Shown here piece by piece: positions 51,028-62,325 of a stretch of DNA of 64,000 bases. Source of the DNA: Timema cristinae (lineage: Eukaryota; Arthropoda; Insecta; Phasmatodea; Timematidae). A program made the position numbers and the translations under genes. Location of the stretch: positions 55,251,277 to 55,315,276 of the forward strand of contig JBCFYV010009882.1 in the NCBI GenBank assembly GCA_039000515.1, in the 5' to 3' direction. Below the pieces are notes generated by a model that had not been told where the DNA came from, did not search any database, and saw only the letters and a list, made by a program, of their open reading frames with translations. The stretch's first letter is position 1; each line of letters starts with the position of its first letter.

Positions 51028-51395
51028 TTCATTTAACACTAAACAATAATTTTATACCATTAAAACACTATTTTTAATAATCAGTGATTATTCCATCCCC
51101 TGCATATCATAAAAAATTCATCCTAGAGAAAAATGAATAGGAACTTTTTTGTAGGTAATTTAATGTAGATTAATTTTGTACATGAACACCTTTTCGTTAG
51201 AAGTCACGGTTTTCGAGTTATACGAGAATAACGTGGAAGAATGACCTTTAAACGCTCCCCTACCCCCCGCTCACCCTCCACCGGTCAGGATTTTTAGTAT
51301 GTTGTTTATGGTACTCCCCCTACCACTGTACAAAAATTTGTGACTACACGAATTATTTCCCCTATTCGACCTTTTTTGGTCTTCGTTGACTGGAC
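51028..51395 (-). repeat. Right terminal inverted repeat
   Basis: Partner of 47945-48302. The outer end has an extra GACC-AAAAAA-GGTC palindrome absent from the left arm. Confidence 0.9.
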
Positions 51396-51402
51396 TATAT
51401 TA
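51396..51402. other. Right target-site duplication TATATTA
   Basis: Exact copy of 47938-47944, directly outside the right inverted repeat. Confidence 0.75.
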
Positions 51403-51700
51403 TTCTGGTAATATAAAAGTAGTCCCTCTACCTTCCTGATAAAATAAACCTTCATTCTCACCTATAAATGGTTTACCCTTTGGTACACACAAACACTGAT
51501 ACCTTCGGTTATATACAGGTTTATCCAAAAGTCACGCAACCCGGTTTTTCCAAGGATATTTCTCCCAGAAGAACATGGAAAATGAGCATGATGTTTATAT
51601 GTATGACAACACTGTAATGTTGGCTGGGTTTAGCAGGCCATGTGACCTTGAGACATACACTAGGTCTAGCCAGTTTAGTTATAGCATTTGAAAGTGTAAG

Positions 51701-52631
51701 ATGAGTTTTTCACGAGCAGAGCAAGTATTCATTTTGGAACATTATTGTAAGGCCAATTCGTACGTGAAATTCCAATAATCGTATGTGCGTAGTTTTCCAG
51801 AATCATGTGTGCCGAATATATCAACAATATGCCGAATTGTACTCCGTTATCGTGAAACAGGCAGCGTGAGTGACAAGAAGGGTTCTGGATGGCCTTCAAG
51901 TTTGACTGATCAAAATTTGAATGAGGTTAGGCAGTGCTTAGAACGGACACCCAGGAAGTCCCTAAGAAGATTATCACAGCAGACTGGGTTGAGCTATGGA
52001 ATAACGCAGAGATGTATGAGGCGGCAGAAACTTGTGCCTTACAAAATTCGCACAGTTACAGGACTCAAGGAACCAGAAAAAGAGAAGAGATTCTGATACT
52101 GTGAATGGTTCCGAGAACTTGTGAGGTATGGTGTCGGCAACTTGGACATTTACTTTTCAGAGGAGACATGGTTTCTTTTCCATGAGGTGCCTTTACACAG
52201 TCAGAAGATTGGAGTGTTGTGTGCATTTTCAAGTGACAGGGTGGTGGGCCCTCTTTTATTTGGAGAAACTGTTCATTCTGAACGTTACAAGGAACTTGTT
52301 ATGCAGTTTATTGCGTTACTTGAAGAAACAGAACGTGATTGCTAGTTTCAGCATGATGGAGCCGCTGCACACACAGCATGACAATGCTGGTCGAGTTTAT
52401 TGGTGATCGTGGGATTTCTAAGGGTTTTTGTGGCCACCTAGTTCCCCGGAGGAGGAACGCTACCCCCTGATTCCGCCACCTGATTTTATTCTGTGGGGAT
52501 ACTTAAAACAGACAGTGTATACAAACAACCCTCGAAACTTGGCTGAACTGCAAACCAACATTGAGAGGCGAATTGCAACCATACAGACACGGATTCCGGG
52601 GGGCTCAAAGGGTCACTTGACCCTCCACTGA
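51701..52631 (+). pseudogene. Tc1/mariner-family transposase pseudogene
   Basis: DDE/D transposases of this superfamily cut and paste at TA. An ATG at 51701 starts MSFSRAEQVFILEHYCKANS (helix-turn-helix region). A TAA at 51776-51778 interrupts it, then come STICRIVLRYRETGSVSDKK and SLRRLSQQTGLSY (second HTH region). A TGA at 52094-52096 precedes YCEWFRELV. The first catalytic motif reads YFSEETWF, with Glu where family members have Asp. About 25 residues before EVPLHSQKIGV appear deleted. After ETERDC a TAG replaces the usual Trp, then FQHDGAAAH keeps the second catalytic Asp. Two frameshifts follow before WPPSSPEEE and PPPDFILWGYLKQ. It is inactive. The family is firm and the subgroup is not assigned. 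Confidence 0.9.
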
Positions 52632-53139
52632 AAGTTAGAAAATAAATACAAAAAGCAAAATGAAAGTTAAATTTTTGAAAGACAATACATAACAGATTAA
52701 TTATACAACCAAGCATATTGAAAGTTCAAATTTTAAAAAGAAAATACAACACGGATAAATTATACAATTTTTTGTCTTTTTACTTGCAGACACCTCTTAA
52801 TCTGGGTCCAACGTGTGGTATTCGTCCACGTTTATTCAATTTTTATTATGACACGCCAGTGTGGAAAAATATTTGTTTCGTGTATATTTGTCGTGCGTAA
52901 CAAATAATGAACATTGTTCCACATAGAAACGGTAGACTACCACACATCATAGAAGACTAATATTCGCATAAGAGCAGTTCATCCACGAATACCGAATATA
53001 GAGTATGTGTGGACAGCAGGAGCAGAAGAACTATGGGGGACTTTACCCACCTTGAAATAATTTGCCCCTCCCTGGAGTAAATTCCCCCCTAGATATATTT
53101 CAAATACTCTAATATAATCGAATATGAAGCTGAAAGATG

Positions 53140-53670
53140 GCCTTAAATCAAACTCCAAATAACTTCTAGATGTAGTCTATTGTCAAAAATTTGCCGGAGA
53201 AGACCGCTTCAAATAACTACTAGACTAGAAGCCTCTAGCTGGCAAAAAAAGTCAGGGGAGGAAAGCTCTAAATAGCTTCCAAGATCATCCAAGTTTCATG
53301 AATGTCTAGGGGAGGACAACTACAAATAGCTTCTAGATGCATGCCATTTTAATGAGTTTTCAAGCGTGGACTATTACAAATAGTCTAGTTTCTGAAATAA
53401 TTCAATTTTCAAATTTTGTCGTTGGGAGACTACTTCAAATATTATCTTATAGAGGTATCTAACTTTCCTAAATAATTAAGATGAGAATCACTTTAAATAG
53501 TTCCGAGGAGCATCCAAATTTCAAAAATGTTTAGGTGATGGACTCTTTAAATGGTGGCTTATAATTTATAAAAGAATCTAGTTTAAATAAAATCAAGGCA
53601 AAGATTACTCATAGCTTATAGAGTGAACCATTAAAAAAAATTGAACGAGTGCCACTCCAAATAGTTTATA
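53140..53670. repeat. ~55-bp degenerate tandem array, about ten units
   Basis: The landmark CTTCAAATAGCTTCTAGAT recurs with changes. Its AAAT falls at 53157, 53211, 53270, 53324, 53378, 53437, 53495, 53549 and 53659, spacings of 54-59 (the last is two units). Other shared blocks are GGGGAGGACTA and CATCCAA-TTTCAT-AAT. It lies inside the mariner-like element. Confidence 0.75.
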
Positions 53671-54045
53671 AAATTTATCCGATTAAAAAATATATATCAT
53701 GGTTTAAAACATGCATTAGATCAAATATGAATGAGAAGTTATTAAATTACTTTAATAAGAAATATAACATTGTAAGTAGCTATGTTACCGGTATCTATAA
53801 TGATGACCTCCCTATGAAAATGATCTGGATCCGCCCCTGCAACCATACCCCAGGTAATGATTCGTCATGTGTTTAGAAATATGGTCAAACGATTGAATTT
53901 GTGTTACAGAGAAGGAGGATCACACTTTCACCACCATTTGTGATTCTCTAATGGTTTATTATTTGGTTTACATTAGATATAGATTATATATATCACACCA
54001 TATAAGTTTCGTTTTTGGGTTGCGTGACTTTTGGATCATCCTGAT

Positions 54046-55673
54046 GTATATCAATATATATATGTTTCTATATTGTTTAGAAAAGTATTTAAATTAGAGA
54101 AAAACTATGTATATATATATATATATATATACACACACAAACAATTTTTCTACGTGACCTATGGTTATCTAAACACTTATTTCAACGTATTGTAGTGGTA
54201 AATTCATATTGATCTATTTTATTTTGTTAATTTTAATATTGATTTTTGAAATATATGTCTCTTTATGAATGGTTTAAAAAATTTATTGAATTGATTCATT
54301 ACTATGAGATTGTGTTTAGGATTTATACACAATTAATAGGCTAATGAACATCAAATAGTGTATTGTGAATCTGTTTCAAAGTAAACTATGTTTTATATTA
54401 AAATATGTCAAAATATGAAGAGAATAATATAATAGAAAAAAATAGGATAGACAAATAATATGCGTTTCTCATTATTTGTGTGTCAAAATATATATTATTA
54501 ATTTCTAAATGGCGTGTATGTATTTATGTCTGAACATAAGATTTCTCGTACTTCCCAAAAAGCTAGAAAGCTGTAATTTAGTGATATTGTGAAACAATTA
54601 ATATAAACAGATCAAGTTTATGTATGCATTCTCAATAAATATGTACAGTTTTTTTTGTATTAATTTGAATTGTGAAAAACTTTATCAACAATGAAAAAAC
54701 ATCTTTAATCCAAGTAGTGTAGCAGCTATTGTGTGCGAACTACAAGATGAAAAATGGTTCAAATCCCCATAGTCGTTTTGAGGATTTGGCCCCGACTCGT
54801 GGGCCGTATATAGATATTTTGAACGAACTTAATATTTTAAGATGAAGAATGTAAAACATAACATAGCTTCATGATTTTCAATTTCCCCCTCTTTCGATCC
54901 TGTGCCTTAACCTTTTAGCAATGTTCCTTCTGTCCCGTCAGTTGATTTGATTACCCTATATAAGATCTTTTTTATTAGCATTATCAATGTATGTACTGGA
55001 TATTTAAATAAGTGATATTTGTAGGCTTAAAACACACTTGTTTTTAGGTGGATTAGGAGGTTCTATCGGTTCATAAACTAAACTTTCTGAAAGCCTTGTA
55101 CATTCACGATAGTTTTCATATTCATCTCGTAGTGTAAAATGATTCACAATCACTTATTTTAAAATGTATTGTTTATTAAAAAATTTCCAAAAGAGAGCCT
55201 CTTTAAATATCATAAAAAAAGTGTTTCGCTTTTAAGAACACATTGTATTTTATATGTGATAAAAATTTCAAGTTACAATCTTATGTTAAGTCTAAAGAAA
55301 AGGTACATAAATATAATAAATTTAATTTGGAGCACATAGAGGTATCTTTCACCCATATAGAACACAGGCATAATTACATTTTAGTCAAAAAAGATTTCAT
55401 ACCATCATCTCGTGAGGCTGAATTGGTTGGAGGACAGTGATGGATACATTATGGTTGAAACAGACTATGTGACAATCTTCTTGGCTTATTCCAAGTGATA
55501 CAGGACACTTATAGTTAGATTAAGGTCCAAACAGATTCTACCAATGTGAGTTCCTCTTATGTTATTTACATAGTAGCCACGAAACTTAAGAAATGTATCC
55601 AGACTACTGTTTCTACACATTTTTGAATTATTATGAAACTTCGGCCTACATCACTTAATCCTGAATTAAAGTA

Positions 55674-55678
<5 letters not shown>
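54046..55678. other. No supported gene; (TA)n at 54109-54140
   Basis: AT-rich. A TA/CA microsatellite lies at 54109-54140. 54717-54790 (AACTACAAGATG, then GGTTCAAATCCCC) reads like a tRNA-derived head, perhaps an old SINE. A 65-codon frame at 55243 is unrecognised. Confidence 0.35.
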
Positions 55679-55730
<52 letters not shown>

Positions 55731-55732
55731 CA

Positions 55733-55778
<46 letters not shown>
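55679..55778. repeat. Long (TA)n microsatellite
   Basis: About 100 bp of nearly pure TA with a few interruptions (ATACATATATG). The two arms around the interruption are inverted repeats of each other and could extrude as a hairpin. Confidence 0.9.
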
Positions 55779-55780
<2 letters not shown>

Positions 55781-55846
55781 GAGAGAGAATAAATCACTAA
55801 GAATATGTTTCATCTGAGCTATATATAAATAATATTGATTTTTGGT

Positions 55847-55885
55847 TTAACACGGCGTCTTACTACTCGTTCGGGTTAAACACTG
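55847..55885 (-). repeat. SINE 3'-tail fragment
   Basis: ACACGGCGTCTTACTACTCG then TTCGGGTTAAACAC is the reverse complement of the shared SINE tail, without body or (TAA)n. Confidence 0.65.
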
Positions 55886-57235
55886 TTAAAAAGATTAAAA
55901 TACTCTTCAACTTTTTATACTTTTGGTGAGACTCTTATAAAACTCAATTGGTTTCGAATTTAAAATTATGTTTATTATTATTATTAATTTTAAAATTGAC
56001 TCTACTTGCATCGTTAGGCACGCATACAAGACACTAAATTTATCAATCTTTTTTGCCTGTGATAGGGTGGGGGAGAGGATTTATTGGTTCCGATCCTAAA
56101 AGGGTGCTCTGTGGTTGTTTATTTTCTTAATATGTTCTCTCTTTTACTACCTTAAAACACGTGCATGATTTCTTTAAGTTCTACCAACCCCATCTCCCTC
56201 CACTCCCTTAGTATAGTTAATTGTGGATTGCCCGAATGGGAATTAAGCCGAGCCACAACGAATTATATCTATTTATTTTAAAGTAATTTTCTAAAACATA
56301 TTGTTTACTTGTATATAAGCTTGTTCTACACTAACGAGTTGAAGTATAATGAGTTTTATGAGGAGGAAATCTGCCAACTCACCCCTAACAAGAACCGTTG
56401 ACACATAAGAGGGGATGGGGTATAACGCTCCCTTTCCATGGCGAGGTGGTAGTGACAAAACGTGTCATCACCTCCAAGCCAACACCACACGTGTCCCCTA
56501 AATTCCTCACCCTTCACCACTTTATCCTTATTTTCTTCCCAAGATCAATTAATACCAAGAAGAGGGTGAAGGAGTTGAGTTTGATAATAGGAAAAGAGAT
56601 GGAAGGGAAAGAGAACAAAAGTGCTTTTAAAAGGTGGCTATGTGTAAAGATTGGTTTGTGTTCTCAACCCCAACAAGGGATTTGGATTTTCGTCAACTGA
56701 CTTTAAATAAGTTGGGAATCAAAGCATCTATATTAAAATAGATCAAACTTGTATCGGTGAGTAAGTGGCCTAGATGTTAGTTTTATCTAGTCTCAATCGT
56801 AAGTGGCTATGTTGTTAAAGGTCAAACCTGGTGTACAGAGGCTCGTTTTACATAAATAACATTCCTTGAGAAATGTGGAGAGATTCACAACATCAAACTG
56901 AAAGTGATTATAAGAACATACATATTTAAAATCATGATTTTTTTTTTAAATTATGATGTCTGTCTTGACCCAGCATCTTGAACTGAAGGCTGGATCCGAT
57001 TATACTATTTTTTATTATATTTTCTATATTTATACTATTTCCATTTTTATTTATAATTAACTATTCTATAAGTCAGAAATGTGCTCTTACATATATTTCA
57101 AGCTATATTATTTATTACTTCTACTAACTGCTTCTACACACTACTTCTACTCACTACTACTTAAAACTAATGCAGTTTTCTAAATTTACATCTTGGATGT
57201 AACACGTTGTTTTTGTAGTTTGGGTTGTATTAGCT
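55886..57235. other. No supported gene
   Basis: A 100-codon frame at 56398-56700 lies in a GC-richer patch but shows no family features. The remainder is AT-rich. Confidence 0.35.
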
Positions 57236-58725
57236 GTCCTTCTAGTTAGTCGTACCAGGTAAATACCTAGTATCCTCCTTTACAGGCCAGCCGATGGGTT
57301 GGATATCCTCTGGTTTCAATCTCAGATTTCACTTGTTTCCAAGTGTTTAAAGGTCATGTCATACCTTGGACTATTTCAGCCCTCCTTTTATTGTTCTTCC
57401 TTGTGGTTATTGTGTACTTTCTGGAATATAAGGGCTAAAACCCGGTGCATAATACAGATTTAGGTCACAGCATGACTACTGGAACCCACACCTCAGCCCT
57501 TCTTATCAGCAAGCATCTCCAGGTTACCTAGATAAGCTCTCCTTTTGGCCTTATTCTGTTGCATCGTATTCGTCACGTTCTTGTCATTCTAATTTTGATA
57601 GATTCCTGTTTGTCATATACTTGTCATTAGCTTAGACACTCGTCATCTGTCTTGTCTTGATCACAATGAGTGTATTGCCCTTCGTCCTCTTCTTGGTTTT
57701 TATTTGTCTTCTTCTTCGCCATTCCTTCGTTCCCTGCTTTTGTGTCTGTTTTGTCTTCGTCTTTATGCATTTTTATGTCAATGTAATATCTCCTTCAATG
57801 ATACAGCTGTCACGAACTCGTGAGAAAGTTTCCCCAGAATGCCATCTCGTAGTAGATCATTAATACAGCGTCCTTCAAGCCGCAAATGTTGGGTGTTTCT
57901 GCATTCCTAGGCAAAGTGCTCTAGTGTCGTTGTCTCTTTCAGTCGTATTTCTGGGGTCGGTTGGACTTCGTTTGGGGAGAGGTGGTTTGTACGGGCCATG
58001 ACCCGTGATGTAATGGATGAGTCCCTTGTTGGGATGTAATTATTAAAGCTCCAGATGCTCCTGGACGAATGGCAAGTGGTCAAATAGTCTTATTCTTCTT
58101 TTACTCGTTCTCATCAAGTAAATTTCCACTCATTAAGCATGGCTCTCCTGATCTCTGCAAAAATTCTTGTTCTGGCTCTGGTGCTTTCTTCTACTCTCTG
58201 TATATTCCGTTTTTTCGGCAAATACTCAGCAACTCTCTGTCAGACATCTAAGACCCGTGGGCAGATACCCTATGTGACTGTTAATGGATCCTTTGAGGTG
58301 CTTGAATATTCTCAGGTAAGACTCAGAGGTACACACCTCTGGATCATCCTCAGCAGCCATTTCGGTGTAACATTTTTAAGATGGCCAGCCCATAAGCTCT
58401 TTGTATTCATGATAATCTTGGCCTATTGGCATAATTGTTCCATATGGACGTTGAAGTTGCGTTTTTCATCCAATGTCACACCGAGGTATCTTGTGGCTCT
58501 GCTCCCCTTGATGTTCTGGTTATAGTGAATCCCTTAGATGTGTCCCCCGAGTTATCATGTAGGTGATCTTAGCAAGGACTAGATTGAGCTTACCTTTTTA
58601 CAACATGTATCTAGACTTTCTAGTACCTGGTTGCATTTAGTTTCCAGCTGTCTCCTCGCTTGTCCCTCTACCACTATAAGGAGGTCATTTGGGAATGCCA
58701 TCAGAACCATCATTTCAGGGAAAAA
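57236..58725 (-). pseudogene. Decayed R1/Jockey-like LINE reverse transcriptase region
   Basis: The minus strand in shifting frames gives AFPNDLLIVVEGQARRQLET near 58700 (where active enzymes have a YADD box, here FPND), then LDTCCKKVSSI and a stop. It continues GSRATRYLGVTLDEKRNFNV (58452-58500), the post-palm segment typical of R1/Jockey-type non-LTR retrotransposons. Further along comes HYITGHGPYKPPLPKR (about 57975-58022), like the 'TGHGPY' region preceding their C-terminal Cys motif. Many stops and shifts are present, and the endonuclease and most of the palm are absent. Overlapping plus-strand frames of up to 128 codons are shadows. Confidence 0.65.
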
Positions 58726-59499
58726 TAACATAAGCTAGGACGTATTACACTAATATAACCTAATGTAATCCAACTCTAGTCAGCATGGAGATGACATGTC
58801 GATGATAAAACATGGTTCCGGGATTTCGAAGGTGAGTAAAAAGTAACCACTAGTTTCAGCGGAATCTTGAACCATTATTCAGTCAGGAATCAGATAGTAA
58901 ATGTTAAGAGGGCAACAAATGATGAGCAGATAAGCCTTAAGGATTCGCATGACCCTAGGGTTTAGAAAACTTAGTAACAAGTTATAATCTAGGGTTAAAA
59001 ATAGTGGAAACCCTGACCATCAGCTGGATTTATGGGGCTACCATGACCATGTAGCCTTCCTGTTCCGTCAACGACAAAATAATAACCAATATACGTCCTC
59101 AAATAAACAACAACAAAAAACTGGACACCATAGTGTAAATGCATCAAATGCTTTAGCTTAAGATAGTAATTAGATGTTAAATTAGGTTAGACATCTGATG
59201 TAGCTAATAAATAGCACAAACAACCAGAAGAGCATTATTAGAAAAACGTAAATATCGCTTTGTGTAAATGTAGTGAACTGCATCTAGATAAAATTGGTTG
59301 TAATTGTAATATCCCAAATATAGTATAAGTATGAAAAAAGAATAATACATAAAGAAGAAAGATAGTAGTAGAAACTACAGACCTATTATATAATATAGTT
59401 CATGTAATGTCTAGGAAATTCAAAAACATATAAGTGGAATCTCTCTATGTTCGAATGTTTTGTGGCCATGTGCCCTCACGAATTGTTAGTGGAGTTTGT
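58726..59499. other. No supported gene
   Basis: Mixed-composition sequence between two minus-strand coding-like regions. It may belong to the same decayed LINE, but I recognise no motif. Confidence 0.3.
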
Positions 59500-60240
59500 C
59501 GTAATTTAGTCCTTCATTACTTTATTCTAAGAGTTTTTTCAACTATACACGCAAACACTCTGGATACACTGGAAGGTTTATTCCTTTGAGAAGGATATGA
59601 TACAACTCCTTGGGGTTGGAAACGTTATTAACTTCCCTTTTATATGATCTGTCATTACTAAACTACGCCAACTAGGTGAAAATGTTGGTGTTCCTCCAAT
59701 CTTGACAGTTGTAGCGTCTCCTCCAAACAAGGATTAGTCCAAGTTAGGATGATTTTATTCGTTCCCTCTGGTTCCACTGCTGAGGTCTCTGTATTTCCCC
59801 TTCAACAACAGGGTTGGTTTAGTTAGTCACCAGTACCAACTCTAGCTGGCTGCTGCTCACTTCATTTTTGATTCCCACTGTAGTCTAATTTGCCTTTCCT
59901 TTCTTCCTAGCCATCAATTTCTGAGGATTTTTTTTATTCTCCAGGCTTGGTCTCGTCTGTGGTCATAGTCATTACCTTATTTATTGACTCCCAATCATCA
60001 GTATGAGTGACAGCCGTCAAGAGAAGGCATTGTTTTCTCATTCTGTATGCATCAGCCCTTTCATCGTTACGTTGTTTTCTTGAAGAATGTTCCCCTATTT
60101 TATTTTTGACCTTCTTCGCCACACTTCCCACAAATCGATTTCTTTCTCTTGCAGAACTTTCTGATATGGCTAAGAACCCTTCATCTATGATATCGGGAAA
60201 CGTCCACGTAATCCTTCACTGCACCCGAAGATAATCCAAT
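59500..60240 (-). other. Coding-like but unrecognised region, minus strand
   Basis: Less AT-rich than its surroundings. A 65-codon minus frame (59934-60131) is hydrophilic and rich in Lys, Arg and Glu (KKVKNKIGEHSSRKQRNDER). It reads open further upstream without an ATG (AISESSARE), and more open pieces occur to about 59500. It lies upstream, in the same orientation, of the R1/Jockey-like remnant, so it could be debris of the same LINE (an ORF1-like part) or an old exon. There is no family motif. Confidence 0.25.
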
Positions 60241-62119
60241 ATAAGAAACCACTTCCAAGAAGCAGGTTCCTCACTCTTGGGGGTTTTTCGCAAATCTTAT
60301 ATAAGAATAAGAATTTTTCGTAAATTAACTCACATCAGTGGGCACACAGACTAGACGTAAAGATTGTTTAGACTTAATTGTGGTGACAGTGAAATATAAA
60401 TTAATATTTTGGTCGAGGAAACAAAAGATAGTTTTTACAAAATAAATTCCACTCACCTTCTCCTCAAACGACAGTACCGTTCTTTTTAATTTCAAAATCC
60501 GCATCCTTAGTCCATTATCGTAATATAATATGAATATTACAGACTAACTACGACGTGGCGTAAAATATAATACAAAGAAGATTCAAGATTGAAAATAATA
60601 TATATTTATTTGAATCCATTATGACTAAATTGTATTTTATCTTCATGATCCACACAGATAATAGTTTCTTTATTAAAAATGACTATTGAATATGTATTAT
60701 GAAAAGTTAAAAAAAATCTCAACTATTCTAAGCGCTTTATTATTCTAATAATTGTAGTCAATTCACGACAATTCTGAGAATACATTCAATAATGATAGTC
60801 ATTTGCCTTTATTTGATCTCTGAACCGACTGATTAATCTTTACATACTCACACAGAATATTTTGAATAGATGCTATGAAGGGCTTTTTGAATATGTGCGC
60901 AAGATGAGGGTAGTTTAAATGAAGTGTGCCTATATGATAAGTAGAGAGGGCATGGGAGAGTACACTTGAAAATACACTTGCTGGAATTTATCTTCAGTAA
61001 ACAAAGCCAAACTTTAAACCTTAGTTTTTAATACAAGTAATCTAGTATATTGCACAACTGTCGCCTAAGACCATGTGACTGCTGGTGCAGAATGTTGGCT
61101 CAATCAATGGGAGCTCTCTGGACATTTAGTTAAAAATTAGCATCTAAATCAATTTATTGGGACATTTTATTTTAATTACGAACCAGGATTTGGAACAATA
61201 AATTTATTCAAATAACATATAAAGCCTAATCTTGAATAGTTATGAAACTCTACGGACAGATATAAAATTATATATCTAATCACAAATAATAAGTTTTTAT
61301 TTATAGCTTAAACTTGGTTTACTATGATGTAAAAATACTATTTTGAAAATCTCATGAAAATGCAATAGATTTATATATTTATATATATATATATATATAT
61401 ATTAAAATAAGATTTATCGTTATGTTCTACTAGCGTTTACGCAAGTATATAGGAAATTTTACTTTCTCACATACTCAGAATATCACCGTAAATTGGCTGT
61501 ACAAAAATATTAAAATACCATAACAGCTTACTTTATAGAGAGGGGAATAGAACTAAGCTTTTTTTCTACCACATAACTGCTTCCCCCCTTTCATCCATCT
61601 AGCCAATGTATAGGCACATTATTGCCCAAACATTGCGATTCACCACTTTCAAACTGTGAATACAAACAAAAAAAAGATTCTACTTTCCCTATATCTTTCA
61701 ACCCCTCCCAATTCCCAATCTCTTGTTTCCTTCAAAACTCATATCGTCAGGAATCAATTTGCTCTGACATTTGCTTCAAATGACTTTCATTTGTGTTGTG
61801 GTTCTACGCCATTGCCTTGCCATTTTCCTTAGCAAAGTTTTACTGTCTTGGGGGTTGCCCTACTAGGAAAGACTGGTGGCCAAGGGGTGTTGAGTTCCCT
61901 CCCCTCTTATACCCCTCTCCATATAATGCCCCTCCTAGCTACAACAAGGCTGCTCGTTCAACGCGAACCTTTAATGAATTCATCAAGTTTATTGTTCTCT
62001 TTTTTTTTGTGTGGGTGCCACCAAGGTTTGTCGGCTAGACATTCCTGGTCTTCTACGGTTAGTGGCAGAAATGTAACTCTCTTCTGAGGTTGAGCCACCA
62101 TGTAGGCGAGGTTACTTCA
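60241..62119. other. No supported gene; (TA)n near 61371-61401
   Basis: AT-rich with a TA microsatellite at about 61371-61401. 61850-62090 is less AT-rich, with two overlapping 80-codon plus frames of no recognised family. Confidence 0.4.
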
Positions 62120-62325
62120 TCCCGATGAGAAATGTAACGATAATGATGATAATTATGTGATGCCAGAGGAAGTCTTAAACCTTACTTAAGCCTAATTATC
62201 AGACCATTACAAGCATAGGAACAATTCTTCTCTGGAAAATAAATTTCATACCACCAGGATTCGAAACCTTGACCTCTAGATTAGTAGCCGAGATAGCTGA
62301 CCACTAGACCAAGAAGCAAGACTTT
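62120..62325 (-). repeat. tRNA-derived SINE, family E
   Basis: Read on the minus strand: CTTGGTCTAGTGGTCAGCTA (A box), GGTCAAGGTTTCGAATCCTG (B box), then about 120 bp of body ending in an ATTATCATCATTATCG simple-repeat tail. It is a single copy here, with the layout of a SINE. The head is too diverged, and runs straight into the body, to be a tRNA gene. Confidence 0.55.

Larger units (their letters stand above)
47945..51395 (-). mobile_element. 3,451-bp long-TIR transposon carrying a FEN/PIN-like gene
   Basis: It is bounded by long inverted repeats (left 47945-48302, right 51028-51395) that begin GTCCAGTCAAC and by a 7-bp direct repeat. The only gene lies between them on the minus strand (48365-50932). 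There is no visible DDE/D transposase, reverse transcriptase or tyrosine recombinase, and almost all the inner sequence is accounted for by this gene, so its product is the best candidate for the element's own mobility protein. Proteins of this kind recur in many animal genomes as 'uncharacterized'. From memory, Academ-superfamily transposons are reported to encode XPG/FEN-type nucleases, so an Academ relation is possible but unproven here. The copy is internally damaged and probably not autonomous. Confidence 0.9.
51514..54045 (+). mobile_element. Degenerate Tc1/mariner element with internal array
   Basis: 27-bp inverted repeats (51516-51542 and 54017-54043) share ATCCAAAAGTCACGCAACCC at their inner part and match at about 25 of 27 positions. 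TA precedes the left end. The right edge has two extra bases before TA, so the TA duplication is not clean. The transposase remnant occupies 51701-52631. The remaining ~1.4 kb before the right end is unusual for a mariner and includes a 57-bp duplication (about 52661-52776) and a ~55-bp array (53140-53670). Confidence 0.8.

Noticed and set aside
51785..52631. Several separate small genes in the mariner region
   Set aside because: The pieces are consecutive parts of one transposase, separated by stops and frameshifts.
58139..58525. 128-codon plus-strand frame as a gene
   Set aside because: It is the antisense shadow of a decayed LINE reverse transcriptase region on the minus strand.
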